Positions 34,593 to 42,728 of a stretch of 47,880 nucleotides of DNA are shown here, piece after piece. The position numbers and the translations under genes are program-made. Numbering within the stretch: the stretch's first letter is position 1; every line of letters begins with the position of its first letter. The notes under the pieces were generated by a model. The model had not been told where the DNA came from. It saw nothing but the letters and a program-made list of their open reading frames with translations, and did not search any database. Origin of the DNA: Oscillospiraceae bacterium. Lineage in GTDB: Bacteria; Bacillota; Clostridia; Oscillospirales; Oscillospiraceae. The stretch lies in NCBI GenBank assembly GCA_015067765.1, contig SVLV01000010.1, positions 1 through 47,880 of the forward strand, given 5' to 3'.

Positions 34593-35904
34593 ATCTTCTC
34601 TTTACCTCCCAATAGCCGCTGACAGCAGCGTCACAGACTTCCTCATCGGTGCCGTAGTAGCCGGGGCAATCGCGCTCATCCTTGCTGCCGGTAGCCAGCT
34701 TGAAGGAGGACAGGCCCACAGACTTTGCACCCTTGGCCACATTGATGGTACGGGCGATGCAGCCGCTGGTCAGGATCTCCACGCCGCACTCCTTCAGGTC
34801 CTGAATGACATGAGCCTGCTCGGCCATAGCGTACTGAGCGATGTTGGTGAACACGCAGAAACGCACGCCTTCCTTGACCTTCTTGCCCTTCATGTAGCGG
34901 GCGATCTTGATCAGCTCCTCGGCAGAGCAGTTGGGGCAGCCGATCTGCAGGTAGTCGGCGGGGCCGGACTCCTGGCAGCAGACCTCTTCCCAGTATTCCT
35001 GCAGCATGGAGTTGGTGATGGTGAATTCTGCCACCGGCTCATGGCCGCCCATGGCCATCTCATAGGTCTGAGCCTCGGGGGACACACCCACGATCAGGCA
35101 CATCTCGCAGCCGCTGGCCACAGCCAGAGCGGTGAAGAAGGTCTTCAGCTTGATCAGGTCGGGACGCTCAAAGTCGCCGCAGATCACGGGGATCGCATTG
35201 GGGGACAGACGACGGGCCACGGCTACGCCCAGCAGATCCCAGTCGGTCTTATCCTTGGTATCGCAGGCCACGTGGAACACGTGGGTGCCGTGACGGTTCT
35301 CGGGCAGGTGCAGGCCCCACTTGGGAGCACGGCCGCAGATAGCGGAGCAGAACGTGGTGTTGCCGCCGCCGCCGTTGCCGCGGGCGCCCAGAACGGAGTT
35401 GCAGTACAGCACATTACTGGACTCGGTGGTCACGAAATACTCGCCCATCAGAGGCAGCCAGCCGGCCAGATAGGGGGCGCAGGTGGAACCGATCATTACG
35501 CCGCGATCCGCTGCATCGGAGAGGATCTGGCGGTTGTTCTCATAGAACTCCTTGGTCTGCTGAGTCCACTCCCACTGGAAGGTATCGCAGCAGTGTACGT
35601 CATCCATGACGTAGGTGCTCTCATTAAAGCTGTTGAAGGTCTCGGGATCCATATCCGGGCACTTCAGCTTGGTCTGCCAGTCGTGGTAGCCCATGGCCAG
35701 GATGTCGGGACGGTCCAGGTTGCCATCGGGGAAATCAGCGGGCTCGCAGGTGGAGCCGCAGCACAGATGGGCCTTGGTGATCGGCACCAGCTCCTCGGCG
35801 CCCAGGATCTTGGCATAGTCAATAATCTTCTGCAGAGCGACCTGCTTGGCAGCGCCGAATTCGCCATCCAGCATGCGCTGCTCATAGGGGGTCAACCGAA
35901 TCAT
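34585..35904 (-). CDS. Aconitase X catalytic (DUF521) subunit
   Basis: This 439-residue protein matches the DUF521 catalytic part of AcnX enzymes. It opens IRLTPYEQRMLDGEFGAAKQVAL, typical of the family. Cys residues likely to bind iron-sulfur or iron occur in HLCCGSTCE (about 50), GSTCAPY, YLQIGCPNCS (about 335) and TSGCIAR (about 395). ARGNGGGGN is another family stretch. The start at 35904 follows GGAGATTGCACG; the longer frame covers the promoter. It is the first gene of the minus-strand operon. It likely dehydrates a hydroxy acid or hydroxy-imino acid. Its divergent neighbours are sugar-rearranging enzymes under the same presumed operator. Confidence 0.88.
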   Translation of the reverse strand: MIRLTPYEQRMLDGEFGAAKQVALQKIIDYAKILGAEELVPITKAHLCCGSTCEPADFPDGNLDRPDILAMGYHDWQTKLKCPDMDPETFNSFNESTYVMDDVHCCDTFQWEWTQQTKEFYENNRQILSDAADRGVMIGSTCAPYLAGWLPLMGEYFVTTESSNVLYCNSVLGARGNGGGGNTTFCSAICGRAPKWGLHLPENRHGTHVFHVACDTKDKTDWDLLGVAVARRLSPNAIPVICGDFERPDLIKLKTFFTALAVASGCEMCLIVGVSPEAQTYEMAMGGHEPVAEFTITNSMLQEYWEEVCCQESGPADYLQIGCPNCSAEELIKIARYMKGKKVKEGVRFCVFTNIAQYAMAEQAHVIQDLKECGVEILTSGCIARTINVAKGAKSVGLSSFKLATGSKDERDCPGYYGTDEEVCDAAVSGYWEVKRRYE

Positions 35905-35946
35905 ATCGTGCAATCTCCTCTCATATTGTTTTGTTCTCAATTCCGC

Positions 35947-35962
35947 CTGTGGTATACACAAG
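35947..35962. promoter_or_regulatory. Candidate GntR operator in the AcnX promoter
   Basis: On the minus strand, CTTGTGTATACCACAG is an imperfect palindrome around GTATAC. It overlaps the -10 box of the AcnX promoter and resembles the perfect palindrome at 36108-36121. Confidence 0.55.
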
Positions 35963-35980
35963 TCGGCTTCTTGGAAACAA
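35951..35980 (-). promoter_or_regulatory. Promoter of the AcnX-RidA operon
   Basis: On the minus strand, TTGTTT (35975-35980) and TATACC (35951-35956) have 18-bp spacing, about 50 bases before the start codon. Confidence 0.55.
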
Positions 35981-36081
35981 TCATAGCCGCAAATTTTCGA
36001 ATTGTAAATATCTTTTTTGAAAGGGGGTTCATTTTGGTGAGTTTGCACAGTTATTTGGCCCTTCTGTTGCCAAATTGCGGC

Positions 36082-36110
36082 TTGACTTTTTGCCCCCAAT
36101 ATACTATCTT
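36082..36110 (+). promoter_or_regulatory. Promoter of the RpiB-to-PfkB operon
   Basis: TTGACT (36082-36087) and TATCTT (36105-36110) have 17-bp spacing. A TATACT at 36100-36105 is closer to consensus but too near the -35. Confidence 0.6.
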
Positions 36111-36121
36111 GTATATACAAG
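36108..36121. promoter_or_regulatory. 14-bp perfect palindromic operator
   Basis: CTTGTATATACAAG is exactly self-complementary and overlaps the -10 and start region of the plus-strand operon. It is the best candidate binding site for the GntR regulator encoded at 41929-42669. Confidence 0.7.
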
Positions 36122-36164
36122 TAAAGCACAGCGAAAATTGAACTGTGAGAAAGGATATGATTCT

Positions 36165-36605
36165 ATGAAAATCGCAATCGGAAATGACCAGCACGGCCTG
36201 GCCTACAAGCAGATGATCATGAAGACTTTCCCCGAGCATGAATATGTGGATGTGGGCTCTTACGATACCGAGCCGGTCAGCTATCCCGGCGTGGCTGAGA
36301 AGGCCGCCAAGCTGGTGGCTGACGGCACCTGCGACCGCGGCATCCTGATCTGCGGCACCGGTATCGGCATGGCTATGACCGCCAACAAGATCAAGGGCGC
36401 TTATGCCGCTGTCTGCCACGACATCTATTCCGCTCAGCGTATGATCCTGTCCAATGACGGCAATGTCCTGTGCATGGGCGCTCTGGTCATCGGTATGAAG
36501 ACCGCCGAGGAGATCGTCCGCCAGTGGCTGCCCCTGCAGTTTGATACCACCAGCGCCTCCGCCGCCAAGGTGGCTCATCTGCGCCAGATCGAGGAGAACA
36601 ACTGA
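36165..36605 (+). CDS. RpiB/LacA/LacB-family sugar isomerase-like protein
   Basis: This 146-residue protein has the ribose-5-phosphate isomerase B fold. The family motif GILICGTGIGMAMTANKIKG carries the catalytic Cys (about 66), and NVLCMGALVIG follows. Residues that bind phosphosugars in RpiB differ. The opening G-S-D-H-A-G reads GNDQHG, with Gln for the His. The R-x-H-N stretch reads RMILSN, losing the second His. So the substrate is probably not ribose 5-phosphate. The start at 36165 follows AAAGGATATGATTCT. Its stop overlaps the transketolase start by one base. It opens the six-gene operon under the palindromic operator. Confidence 0.9.
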   Translation: MKIAIGNDQHGLAYKQMIMKTFPEHEYVDVGSYDTEPVSYPGVAEKAAKLVADGTCDRGILICGTGIGMAMTANKIKGAYAAVCHDIYSAQRMILSNDGNVLCMGALVIGMKTAEEIVRQWLPLQFDTTSASAAKVAHLRQIEENN

Positions 36606-37447
36606 TGAAAGCATTTGATCGCGAGCAGCTGGAGCGTTTGGCGTTTGGCATCCGCCGCAATATCATCTCCACCATCGCCACCAATGGCGAGGGCCATGCC
36701 GGCGGCGCTCTGTCCGCCACCGATGCCATTGCCGTTTTGTACGGCGCTATCATGAACTATGACCCCGAGGATCCTCAGGGCCGCGACAAGTTCATCCTCT
36801 CCGGCGGCCACAAGTGCCTGGCTCTGTATGGCGCCATGGTGGAGCTGGGTGTGCTGCCCAAGGAGTCCCTGAAGACCTACAATCAGCTGGGCACCGTGTT
36901 CCCCGGTCATCCCGATGCCACCAAGCTGCCCTGTCTGGATTTCTCCACCGGCAGTCTGGGTCACGGCCTGCCTCTGGGCTGCGGCTATGCACTGGCCGCC
37001 AAGATGCAGGGCGCTGACTACCGCACCTATGTGCTGATGGGTGATGGTGAGCAGGGTGAGGGCAGCCTGTGGGAAGCTGCCGCCTTTGCCGCACACAAGA
37101 AGTTGGATAATCTGGTTGCCATTCTGGATGAGAACTCTCTGCAGATCAACGGCCGCACCACGGAGGTCTGCAAGGCCACCGATTTTGAGGACCGTTATGC
37201 TGCCTTCGGCTGGTCCGTCCGTGCAGTGGACGGCAACGATGTGGGTGCCCTGTACGATGCACTGGCCGCCGTTCCCTTCGAGGAGGGCAAGCCCTCCATG
37301 ATCGTCTCCAAGACCACCAAGGGTAAGGGCATCTCTTTCCTGGAGGATCAGGCCAAGTATCACCACTGGAATCCCAAGCAGGAAGAGGGCCAGCGTGCTC
37401 TGGATGAATTGGACGCCATTGCGGCAGAAAGGGGCTGGCAGGAATGA
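36605..37447 (+). CDS. Transketolase N-terminal (thiamine-diphosphate) subunit
   Basis: This 280-residue protein is the N-terminal half of a split transketolase. It holds the thiamine diphosphate and metal-binding pattern GDGEQGEGSLWEAAAFAAHKKLDNLVAILDEN (about 140-170). FPGHPD, and GSLGHGLPLGCGYALAAKM, are further family motifs. The sequence suits the split transketolases of Clostridia, which may act on sugar phosphates other than those of the pentose pathway. It overlaps the RpiB-like stop and the C-terminal subunit start (ATGA). It works with the next gene product as one enzyme. Confidence 0.93.
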   Translation: MKAFDREQLERLAFGIRRNIISTIATNGEGHAGGALSATDAIAVLYGAIMNYDPEDPQGRDKFILSGGHKCLALYGAMVELGVLPKESLKTYNQLGTVFPGHPDATKLPCLDFSTGSLGHGLPLGCGYALAAKMQGADYRTYVLMGDGEQGEGSLWEAAAFAAHKKLDNLVAILDENSLQINGRTTEVCKATDFEDRYAAFGWSVRAVDGNDVGALYDALAAVPFEEGKPSMIVSKTTKGKGISFLEDQAKYHHWNPKQEEGQRALDELDAIAAERGWQE

Positions 37448-38367
37448 AAGATCCCAGAAAAGCATTTGAAATGAAGCTGGTGGAACTGGCCCGTAAGGAT
37501 CCCCGGATCGTGGCCGTTTCCTGCGACTCCTGCTCCGGCGGTGGCCTGAGCGCCTTCTTCCAGGAGTTCCCTGAGCGCAGCATCGAGACCGGCATCAGCG
37601 AGCAGAACGCTGTGAGCCTCTGCGCCGCTTTGGCCCGCCAGGGTCTCAAGCCCGTTCTGGTCATCATCAACCCCTTCCTGACCATGCGCGCCTATGAGCA
37701 GGTCCGCGATGATGCCGGTTACATGAACACCAATGTGGTCATGGTCGGTTCCGGCGGCGGTCTGGCCTATTCCACTTTGGGTTCCACCCACATTGCTGTG
37801 GAGGATGTGGGCCTGATGCGTTCCGTACCCCATCTGACCATCCTGGCTCCCGGCGATGGTGACGAGGTGGAGTTCGCTCTGGAGCAGGCTCTGTCTGTGG
37901 ATGGCCCCGTCTATATCCGTATGCCCCGTCAGGCCCGCAATGCTCCTGTAGAGGGTGAGCGGAAGATGGAGCTGGGTAAGGCTGAAGTGCTGGCCGAGGG
38001 CAGCGAGGCTCTTCTGTGCGCCTACGGTCCCAGCGCCGAGGAGGCCATGAAGGCCTGCCGTATCCTGCAGGAACAGGGCAAGGCCATCACGGTGCTGAAT
38101 TTCACCACCGTCAAACCTCTGGATGCCGAGGCCGTTCTGGCCCACACCAAGGGCAAGAAGGCCGTCTTCACTCTGGAGGAGCACGCCCCCGTGGGTGGTC
38201 TGGGTTCCGCTGTGGCCGAGGTACTGGCTGAGGCCGGTGCCGGCGTGCCGCTGCACCGTCTGGCTGTGCCCGAGGGCGCCAAGCAGACCGGTCCCTATCC
38301 CGAGTTGGTTGCTTACTACGGTCTGGATGGCGAAAGTGTCGCCAAGCAGATCGCAGAAGTTCTGTAA
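37444..38367 (+). CDS. Transketolase C-terminal (pyrimidine-binding) subunit
   Basis: This 307-residue protein is the second half of the split transketolase. It has the pyrimidine-binding stretch RSIETGISEQNAVSLCAALARQG (about 40-63, with the cofactor-activating Glu) and a C-terminal domain with KAVFTLEEHAPVGGLGSAV. The overlap with the N-terminal subunit gene (4 bases) ensures equal synthesis. A thiamine-dependent two-carbon transfer in a catabolic pathway is expected. The acceptor and donor are not readable from sequence. A weak internal promoter may lie after it (38373-38401). Confidence 0.93.
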   Translation: MKDPRKAFEMKLVELARKDPRIVAVSCDSCSGGGLSAFFQEFPERSIETGISEQNAVSLCAALARQGLKPVLVIINPFLTMRAYEQVRDDAGYMNTNVVMVGSGGGLAYSTLGSTHIAVEDVGLMRSVPHLTILAPGDGDEVEFALEQALSVDGPVYIRMPRQARNAPVEGERKMELGKAEVLAEGSEALLCAYGPSAEEAMKACRILQEQGKAITVLNFTTVKPLDAEAVLAHTKGKKAVFTLEEHAPVGGLGSAVAEVLAEAGAGVPLHRLAVPEGAKQTGPYPELVAYYGLDGESVAKQIAEVL

Positions 38368-38372
38368 ATCTA

Positions 38373-38401
38373 TTGCGCCCCGCAAGAAAAAAGTGTAAAA
38401 T
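38373..38401 (+). promoter_or_regulatory. Possible internal promoter
   Basis: TTGCGC (38373-38378) and TAAAAT (38396-38401) have 17-bp spacing in the 81-base gap before the transaldolase-like gene. It could boost the last three genes of the operon. Confidence 0.4.
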
Positions 38402-38448
38402 ATTGTAATGTAGACGAACCGCTACAGAGTATGAAAGGAGTAATCGTC

Positions 38449-39795
38449 ATGACTGTAAATTATCGTTCCCAGGGCGAGGGCACCATGGGTGTCAGCTTCC
38501 CCCTGTGCGCACTGAATGCTCCCGCCGCCCGCGGCGATGAGGATTACGTCGCCCGTGTTAAGAACCTGGCTCTGACCGCCGAGCAGTATGCTCTGCTGAA
38601 CGGCACCGTGAAGTATGTGGGTGTGACCCCCCGCTTCCGCGATGTGATCAAGACCTTCGATGTTCCCGCCGGTGAGACCCCCGCCGGTTTCCGCATCGAG
38701 AGCACCCTGCAGGCCGATGGTCTGCTGGAGGTGGACCTGGTCCGTGATATCTCCTATGATAAGAACGGCATGAAGCGTCCCACCCGCATGATCTTCTCCG
38801 CTGACTCCGCCAACCCCTATGAGGTGGCTCCCATCGCCCCCCTGCTGGGTAACCTGACCTGCAACCCCGGCATCGTGTACGACCTGTTCATCAATAATCC
38901 CCAGGCCAATGTGGGCGGTCTGTTCAAGACCCGCGAGGAAGTCATGGGTGAGCTGGGCCGCATCCTGGGCCCCGGCTGCGATATCAGCGTTGAGCTGAAC
39001 AACCCCTTCGAGAAGGACTTCAACAAGATCCTGGAGGAGTGCGAGCAGTTCAAGGAGATGCTGTCCGAGTACCGTCTGGTGGTGAAGGTTCCCCACACCG
39101 GCCCCGTGAACGCCGATAACGTCCACGAGCTGCTGGAGGGTGACAAGCGCTTCTCCAAGCGTTACAACCAGGGTTCCACCGCCGACGCTCTGGCCGGCCA
39201 CAACCTGGCTCTGAAGCTGCGCGAGCACGGCTACCGCATCAACTACACCCTGATGTTCGAGCCCTATCAGACCGCTATGGCTCTGCAGGCCAAGCCCTAC
39301 TTTATCAACAGCTTCGTCCGTCACCGCGCCAAGCTGTCCGAGGTCATGAAGCGCCTGGTCAGCTTCTTTGAGATGACCGGTGACCGCAAGTACCTGGAAG
39401 AGCTGCGCAAGGAGCTGCTGGCTGCCGACATGCTGCACAAGGGTGAGGCTGACTGCGACCTGCTGGAGGTCCTGCGCATCGCTAAGGATTCCCTGGCATA
39501 CCGCAACTACAACAATGCCGAGGGTTCCGACGGTCTGGACGGCGTGCGCCACAACCTGCGCCTGCTGCGTCAGAACAACCTGCCCGATACCCGCCTGATT
39601 ATCTGCTCCATGGAGGGCGACTACAACTATCCCGATATCGACAAGCTGATGGCAGATCCCGAGTATGCCGATATGATCGATCGTATCGTCATCACTGCCG
39701 AGCCTCAGTATCTGGCCCGCTTCACCAGCACCAACCAGGTGGTTTCCTACCAGAGAAGATTCATGAACGCCGTCAACAACGACAGCAAGAAGTAA
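38449..39795 (+). CDS. Transaldolase-like protein with extra N- and C-terminal domains
   Basis: This 448-residue protein is not a standard family member. Its middle (about 145-290) reads like the transaldolase/fructose-6-phosphate aldolase barrel: NPGIVYDLFINNPQAN, then LVVKVPHTGPV with a Schiff-base-type Lys, then GYRINYTLMFEPYQTAMAL and YFINSFVRHR. Known transaldolases of this class are 210-330 residues; here about 140 residues precede and 150 follow the barrel. The N-terminal part is strand-rich, and the C-terminal part is helical with no known domain. I start at the ATG at 38449, after AAAGGAG. An aldolase or transaldolase role on a pathway intermediate is inferred from motif and neighbours. 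Confidence 0.7.
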   Translation: MTVNYRSQGEGTMGVSFPLCALNAPAARGDEDYVARVKNLALTAEQYALLNGTVKYVGVTPRFRDVIKTFDVPAGETPAGFRIESTLQADGLLEVDLVRDISYDKNGMKRPTRMIFSADSANPYEVAPIAPLLGNLTCNPGIVYDLFINNPQANVGGLFKTREEVMGELGRILGPGCDISVELNNPFEKDFNKILEECEQFKEMLSEYRLVVKVPHTGPVNADNVHELLEGDKRFSKRYNQGSTADALAGHNLALKLREHGYRINYTLMFEPYQTAMALQAKPYFINSFVRHRAKLSEVMKRLVSFFEMTGDRKYLEELRKELLAADMLHKGEADCDLLEVLRIAKDSLAYRNYNNAEGSDGLDGVRHNLRLLRQNNLPDTRLIICSMEGDYNYPDIDKLMADPEYADMIDRIVITAEPQYLARFTSTNQVVSYQRRFMNAVNNDSKK

Positions 39796-39811
39796 GATCG
39801 GGGAGGACACT

Positions 39812-40708
39812 ATGGATAAGAAACTGATGGGCGTATTTGCGCCGATCTCCACTCCCTTTACCACCGAAGGCAAGGTGGACTATGAGGGTCTGGCTGCCAA
39901 CGTCAAGCGCTATGCCGCTGCCGGTCTGAAGGGCTATCTGGCCCTGGGCTCCAACGGTGAAAACAAGAGCCTGTCCAACGAGGAGAAGCTCCGCGTTCTG
40001 GAAACCATCGTTCAGAACAAGGGCGCCGATCAGACCGTTATGGCCGGCTGCATCTTTGAATCCACCATCGAGACCATCGAGATGGGCCGTGAGATGTGCA
40101 AGCTGGGGGCCGACTTCCTGACGCTGCTGCCTCCCTGCTATTTCAAGAAGCAGATGACCGACGACGTGCTGCTGCGCTACTTCTCCGATGTGGCCGATGC
40201 CGTCAGCGTTCCCTGCCTGGTTTACAACGCCCCCCAGTATGCCGGCGGCGTTGGCCTGAGCCCCAAGCTGATCCGTCGCTGCGCCGATCACCCCAACATC
40301 GTTGGTGTGAAGGACAGCTCCACCGGCAACATGGAGAGCATCCTGTTCGCCGTGAAGGATAAGCCCAACTTCACCGTGATGGCAGGCTCCGTCAACAACT
40401 TCTTTACCGCAATGACCATGGGCGGCGCCGGCGGTGTGCTGTCCCTGTCCAACTCCTTCCCCGAGATCACCGTGGAGCTGTATGACCTTCTGGCTGCCCA
40501 GAAGTGGCCCGAGGCCATTGCCCTCAACACCCGTCTGCTGGAGATCAACCGTGTCATCGGCGGCGCCGGCGGTGTACCTGCCGTGAAGGCCGCTATGGAT
40601 ATGAACGGTCTGGTGGGCGGTGAACCCCGTCTGCCTCTGCTGCCTCTGACTGAGGCACAGAAGGAGGACCTGAAGGCCAAGATCGTTGGCTTCGGTCTGC
40701 TGAACTGA
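39812..40708 (+). CDS. Dihydrodipicolinate synthase/N-acetylneuraminate lyase family aldolase
   Basis: This 298-residue enzyme has the class I aldolase barrel of the DapA/NanA family. Visible motifs are GSNGE (about 48-52, pyruvate carboxylate contact), YNAPQY with the conserved Tyr (about 138), and IVGVKDSS with the Schiff-base Lys (about 166). Family members cleave or dehydrate 2-keto-3-deoxy acids or condense pyruvate. Its place next to a PfkB kinase and a split transketolase suggests a catabolic 2-keto-acid aldolase, not lysine synthesis. GGGAGG precedes the ATG. It lies 17 bases from the upstream gene, in the same operon. Confidence 0.9.
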   Translation: MDKKLMGVFAPISTPFTTEGKVDYEGLAANVKRYAAAGLKGYLALGSNGENKSLSNEEKLRVLETIVQNKGADQTVMAGCIFESTIETIEMGREMCKLGADFLTLLPPCYFKKQMTDDVLLRYFSDVADAVSVPCLVYNAPQYAGGVGLSPKLIRRCADHPNIVGVKDSSTGNMESILFAVKDKPNFTVMAGSVNNFFTAMTMGGAGGVLSLSNSFPEITVELYDLLAAQKWPEAIALNTRLLEINRVIGGAGGVPAVKAAMDMNGLVGGEPRLPLLPLTEAQKEDLKAKIVGFGLLN

Positions 40709-40746
40709 TCACCAACCAAATTATTTATAATTGGAGGAAGCAAACT

Positions 40747-41817
40747 ATGGCAAAGTATGATTTTATGAGCTTCGGTGAGGCAATGGTCCGCTTCACCCCT
40801 CCCGGACATGACCGTCTGGGCCAGGCAGAAGAGCTGCAGCTGGGCATTGCCGCCGCTGAGCTGAACTGCTGCGTCAACATCTCCAACCTGAGCCGCAAGC
40901 TGCTCAAGCCCCAGCTGAAGACCGCCTTCGTCACCAAGATGGTGGATGCATGGGATGGCGATTACATCATCAAGCATGCTCAGATGCACGGCGTTGATAT
41001 GTCCAACGTGGTCGTGATGCCCTACGACAAGATCGGTCGTAACGGCCGTAACGGCAAGTGCTTCATCGAAGTGGGTATCGGCCCCCGTCCCAGCTATCAG
41101 ACCTATGACCGCGGCCATTCCGCTGTTGCCCGCATCCAGCCCGGCGACATCGATTGGAAGAACGTTCTGGATACCCGTTGGTTCCACTCCACCGGCATCG
41201 TGACCGCCGTCGGCGAGCACACCGCCACCGAGGTTCTGGCTGCTCTGAAGGCCGCCAAGGAGAACGGTGCTACCACTTCCTTCGACCTGAACTACCGTCA
41301 CACTCTGTGGAGCCAGGAAGCCGCTCAGGCCGCCATGGTGGAGCTGATGCCCTACATCGATGTCATCATCGGTAATGAGGAAGACTTCGCTACCATGCTG
41401 GGCATCAAGGCCGACAACACCGATGAGAACTACTCCAAGATCGATCCCATGTGCTACAAGAAGGTAGCCGAGAAGGTCATGGAGAAGTATCCCAACGTCC
41501 AGGTGGTTGGTAACTCCCTGCGTGAGGTCACTTCCGCTTGCCTGAACAACTGGCAGTGCGTCATGATGACCCGTAACGGTTACTTCGTCTCCCGCAAGTA
41601 CATGAACATCGAGATCTATGACCGCGTGGGCGGCGGTGACTCCTTCGCCTCCGGCCTGATCTGGAACCTGCTCAACGGCAAGCCCGAGCAGGAGTGCATC
41701 GACTTTGCCGCTGCTTACTCCGCTCTGTGCCACACCATCCGCAACGACTGGAACCTGGTCACCACCGAGGAAGCTTACGACGTCATGAAGGGCGGCTCCG
41801 CCCGCGTGAAGCGCTAA
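40747..41817 (+). CDS. PfkB-family carbohydrate kinase
   Basis: This 356-residue kinase belongs to the ribokinase/PfkB family. It opens YDFMSFGEAMVRFTPP, like 2-keto-3-deoxygluconate kinases. The closing signature is VGGGDSFASGL, with the catalytic Asp and anion hole (about 296-306). FDLNYRHTLW and IIGNEEDF are central family stretches. A KDG-type substrate is plausible given the adjacent keto-acid aldolase, but not shown. TTGGAGGAAGC precedes the ATG. It is the last gene of the plus-strand operon, followed by two terminators. Confidence 0.9.
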   Translation: MAKYDFMSFGEAMVRFTPPGHDRLGQAEELQLGIAAAELNCCVNISNLSRKLLKPQLKTAFVTKMVDAWDGDYIIKHAQMHGVDMSNVVVMPYDKIGRNGRNGKCFIEVGIGPRPSYQTYDRGHSAVARIQPGDIDWKNVLDTRWFHSTGIVTAVGEHTATEVLAALKAAKENGATTSFDLNYRHTLWSQEAAQAAMVELMPYIDVIIGNEEDFATMLGIKADNTDENYSKIDPMCYKKVAEKVMEKYPNVQVVGNSLREVTSACLNNWQCVMMTRNGYFVSRKYMNIEIYDRVGGGDSFASGLIWNLLNGKPEQECIDFAAAYSALCHTIRNDWNLVTTEEAYDVMKGGSARVKR

Positions 41818-41838
41818 GCTGTCACAGGATAACTCCAC

Positions 41839-41870
41839 AGGGAGGGCACCGATGGTGCCCTCCCTGCTTT
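41839..41870 (+). terminator. Terminator of the six-gene operon
   Basis: 12-bp perfect stem (AGGGAGGGCACC and complement) with a three-base loop, then GCTTTTCC. Confidence 0.88.
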
Positions 41871-41881
41871 TCCGAAGCAAC

Positions 41882-41920
41882 AAAAAGGGTCCGTATTCCA
41901 ATGGAATACGGACCCTTTTC
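41882..41920. terminator. Terminator of the GntR gene, bidirectional
   Basis: 17-bp perfect stem (AAAAGGGTCCGTATTCC and complement) with a three-base loop and T runs on both strands. It separates the operon from the convergent regulator gene. Confidence 0.92.
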
Positions 41921-41928
41921 TCTTGTTT

Positions 41929-42669
41929 TCACAGTTCCATGGTGATCTTGATCTTCTCCCCACGGAAAACCACCTTGCTGTACTCAAAGGTGCGGCCTTC
42001 GGCATCCATGATCTGATCCCGCAGCAGCAAAAGCGGCTGACCGGTAAAGATATTCAACAGATTGGCTTCCTCCGGATTGGCCGCCACGGACTCCAGTGTC
42101 TCCACCGCCCGAGCGCGGTTCAGCCCATACTCCCGGCTCAGAATGGTGCACAGCTGCTCACCGCTGAGATCATACTGATCAATCCCGGGGCAGTAGGCCT
42201 CCGGCAGGTAGGAAATATGGATGCTGAGCGGCTCCCCCTTCAGGTAGCGCAGACGCCGCAGCACATAGACGCTGGGATCCGCCAGTCCGGGGAAGTGCTT
42301 CATCAGCTTCCGGTCCATGGTCTCCTTGCCGATGGAGATCAGCTTGGTGGAAACCTCATATCCCATCTGCTCCAGCTGCTCCCGGATGCCTGCATAGGAC
42401 AGGGAGTGGGCCACGATTTTGGGTTCGGACACATAGGTACCCTTACCGGGCACACGGAACAACAGCCCCTCCTGCACCAGTTTGGTGATCACATTGCGCA
42501 CAGTGGTGCGGCTCACTTTATAGATGGCACTCAGCTCATTCTCCGAGGGAATCACAGAGCCCGGAGCCCACTCCTTGGTCTCCAGCTGCTTGCAGATCAT
42601 CTCCTCAATTTGCGTGTGCAAGGGCTTGCCATTGGTTTTGTCAAGGGCGTGCAATCCAACACGGTCCAT
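41929..42669 (-). CDS. GntR-family regulator, UTRA subfamily, likely regulator of the adjacent operons
   Basis: This 246-residue regulator has a GntR winged helix (about 15-80). IPSENELSAIYKVSRTTVRNVITKL and LVQEGLLFRVPGKGTYVSEP are near-consensus. A UTRA ligand domain follows (about 95-245). GGAGG precedes the ATG at 42669; the longer frame has no ribosome site. It lies convergent to the RpiB-to-PfkB operon, and its own promoter contains a TGTATACA core like that of the two divergent operons. I infer that it represses the operons and itself, released by a pathway sugar phosphate or acid. Confidence 0.92.
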   Translation of the reverse strand: MDRVGLHALDKTNGKPLHTQIEEMICKQLETKEWAPGSVIPSENELSAIYKVSRTTVRNVITKLVQEGLLFRVPGKGTYVSEPKIVAHSLSYAGIREQLEQMGYEVSTKLISIGKETMDRKLMKHFPGLADPSVYVLRRLRYLKGEPLSIHISYLPEAYCPGIDQYDLSGEQLCTILSREYGLNRARAVETLESVAANPEEANLLNIFTGQPLLLLRDQIMDAEGRTFEYSKVVFRGEKIKITMEL

Positions 42670-42728
42670 GGCTTTAACCTCCAACGAAATTATCTTCGAA
42701 ACGGGAACGCAAAATCTCCCGGCTTGTT

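Noticed and set aside
36100-36105. TATACT as the -10 box of the RpiB-to-PfkB operon
   Set aside because: It is only 12 bp from TTGACT; TATCTT at 36105-36110 gives the normal 17-bp spacing.
33748-42669. Assignment to the sulfoquinovose transketolase pathway
   Set aside because: The RpiB-like plus split transketolase pair is reminiscent, but I see no sulfoquinovose isomerase, sulfolactaldehyde enzyme or sulfonate exporter, and AcnX, RidA and the keto-acid aldolase do not fit.
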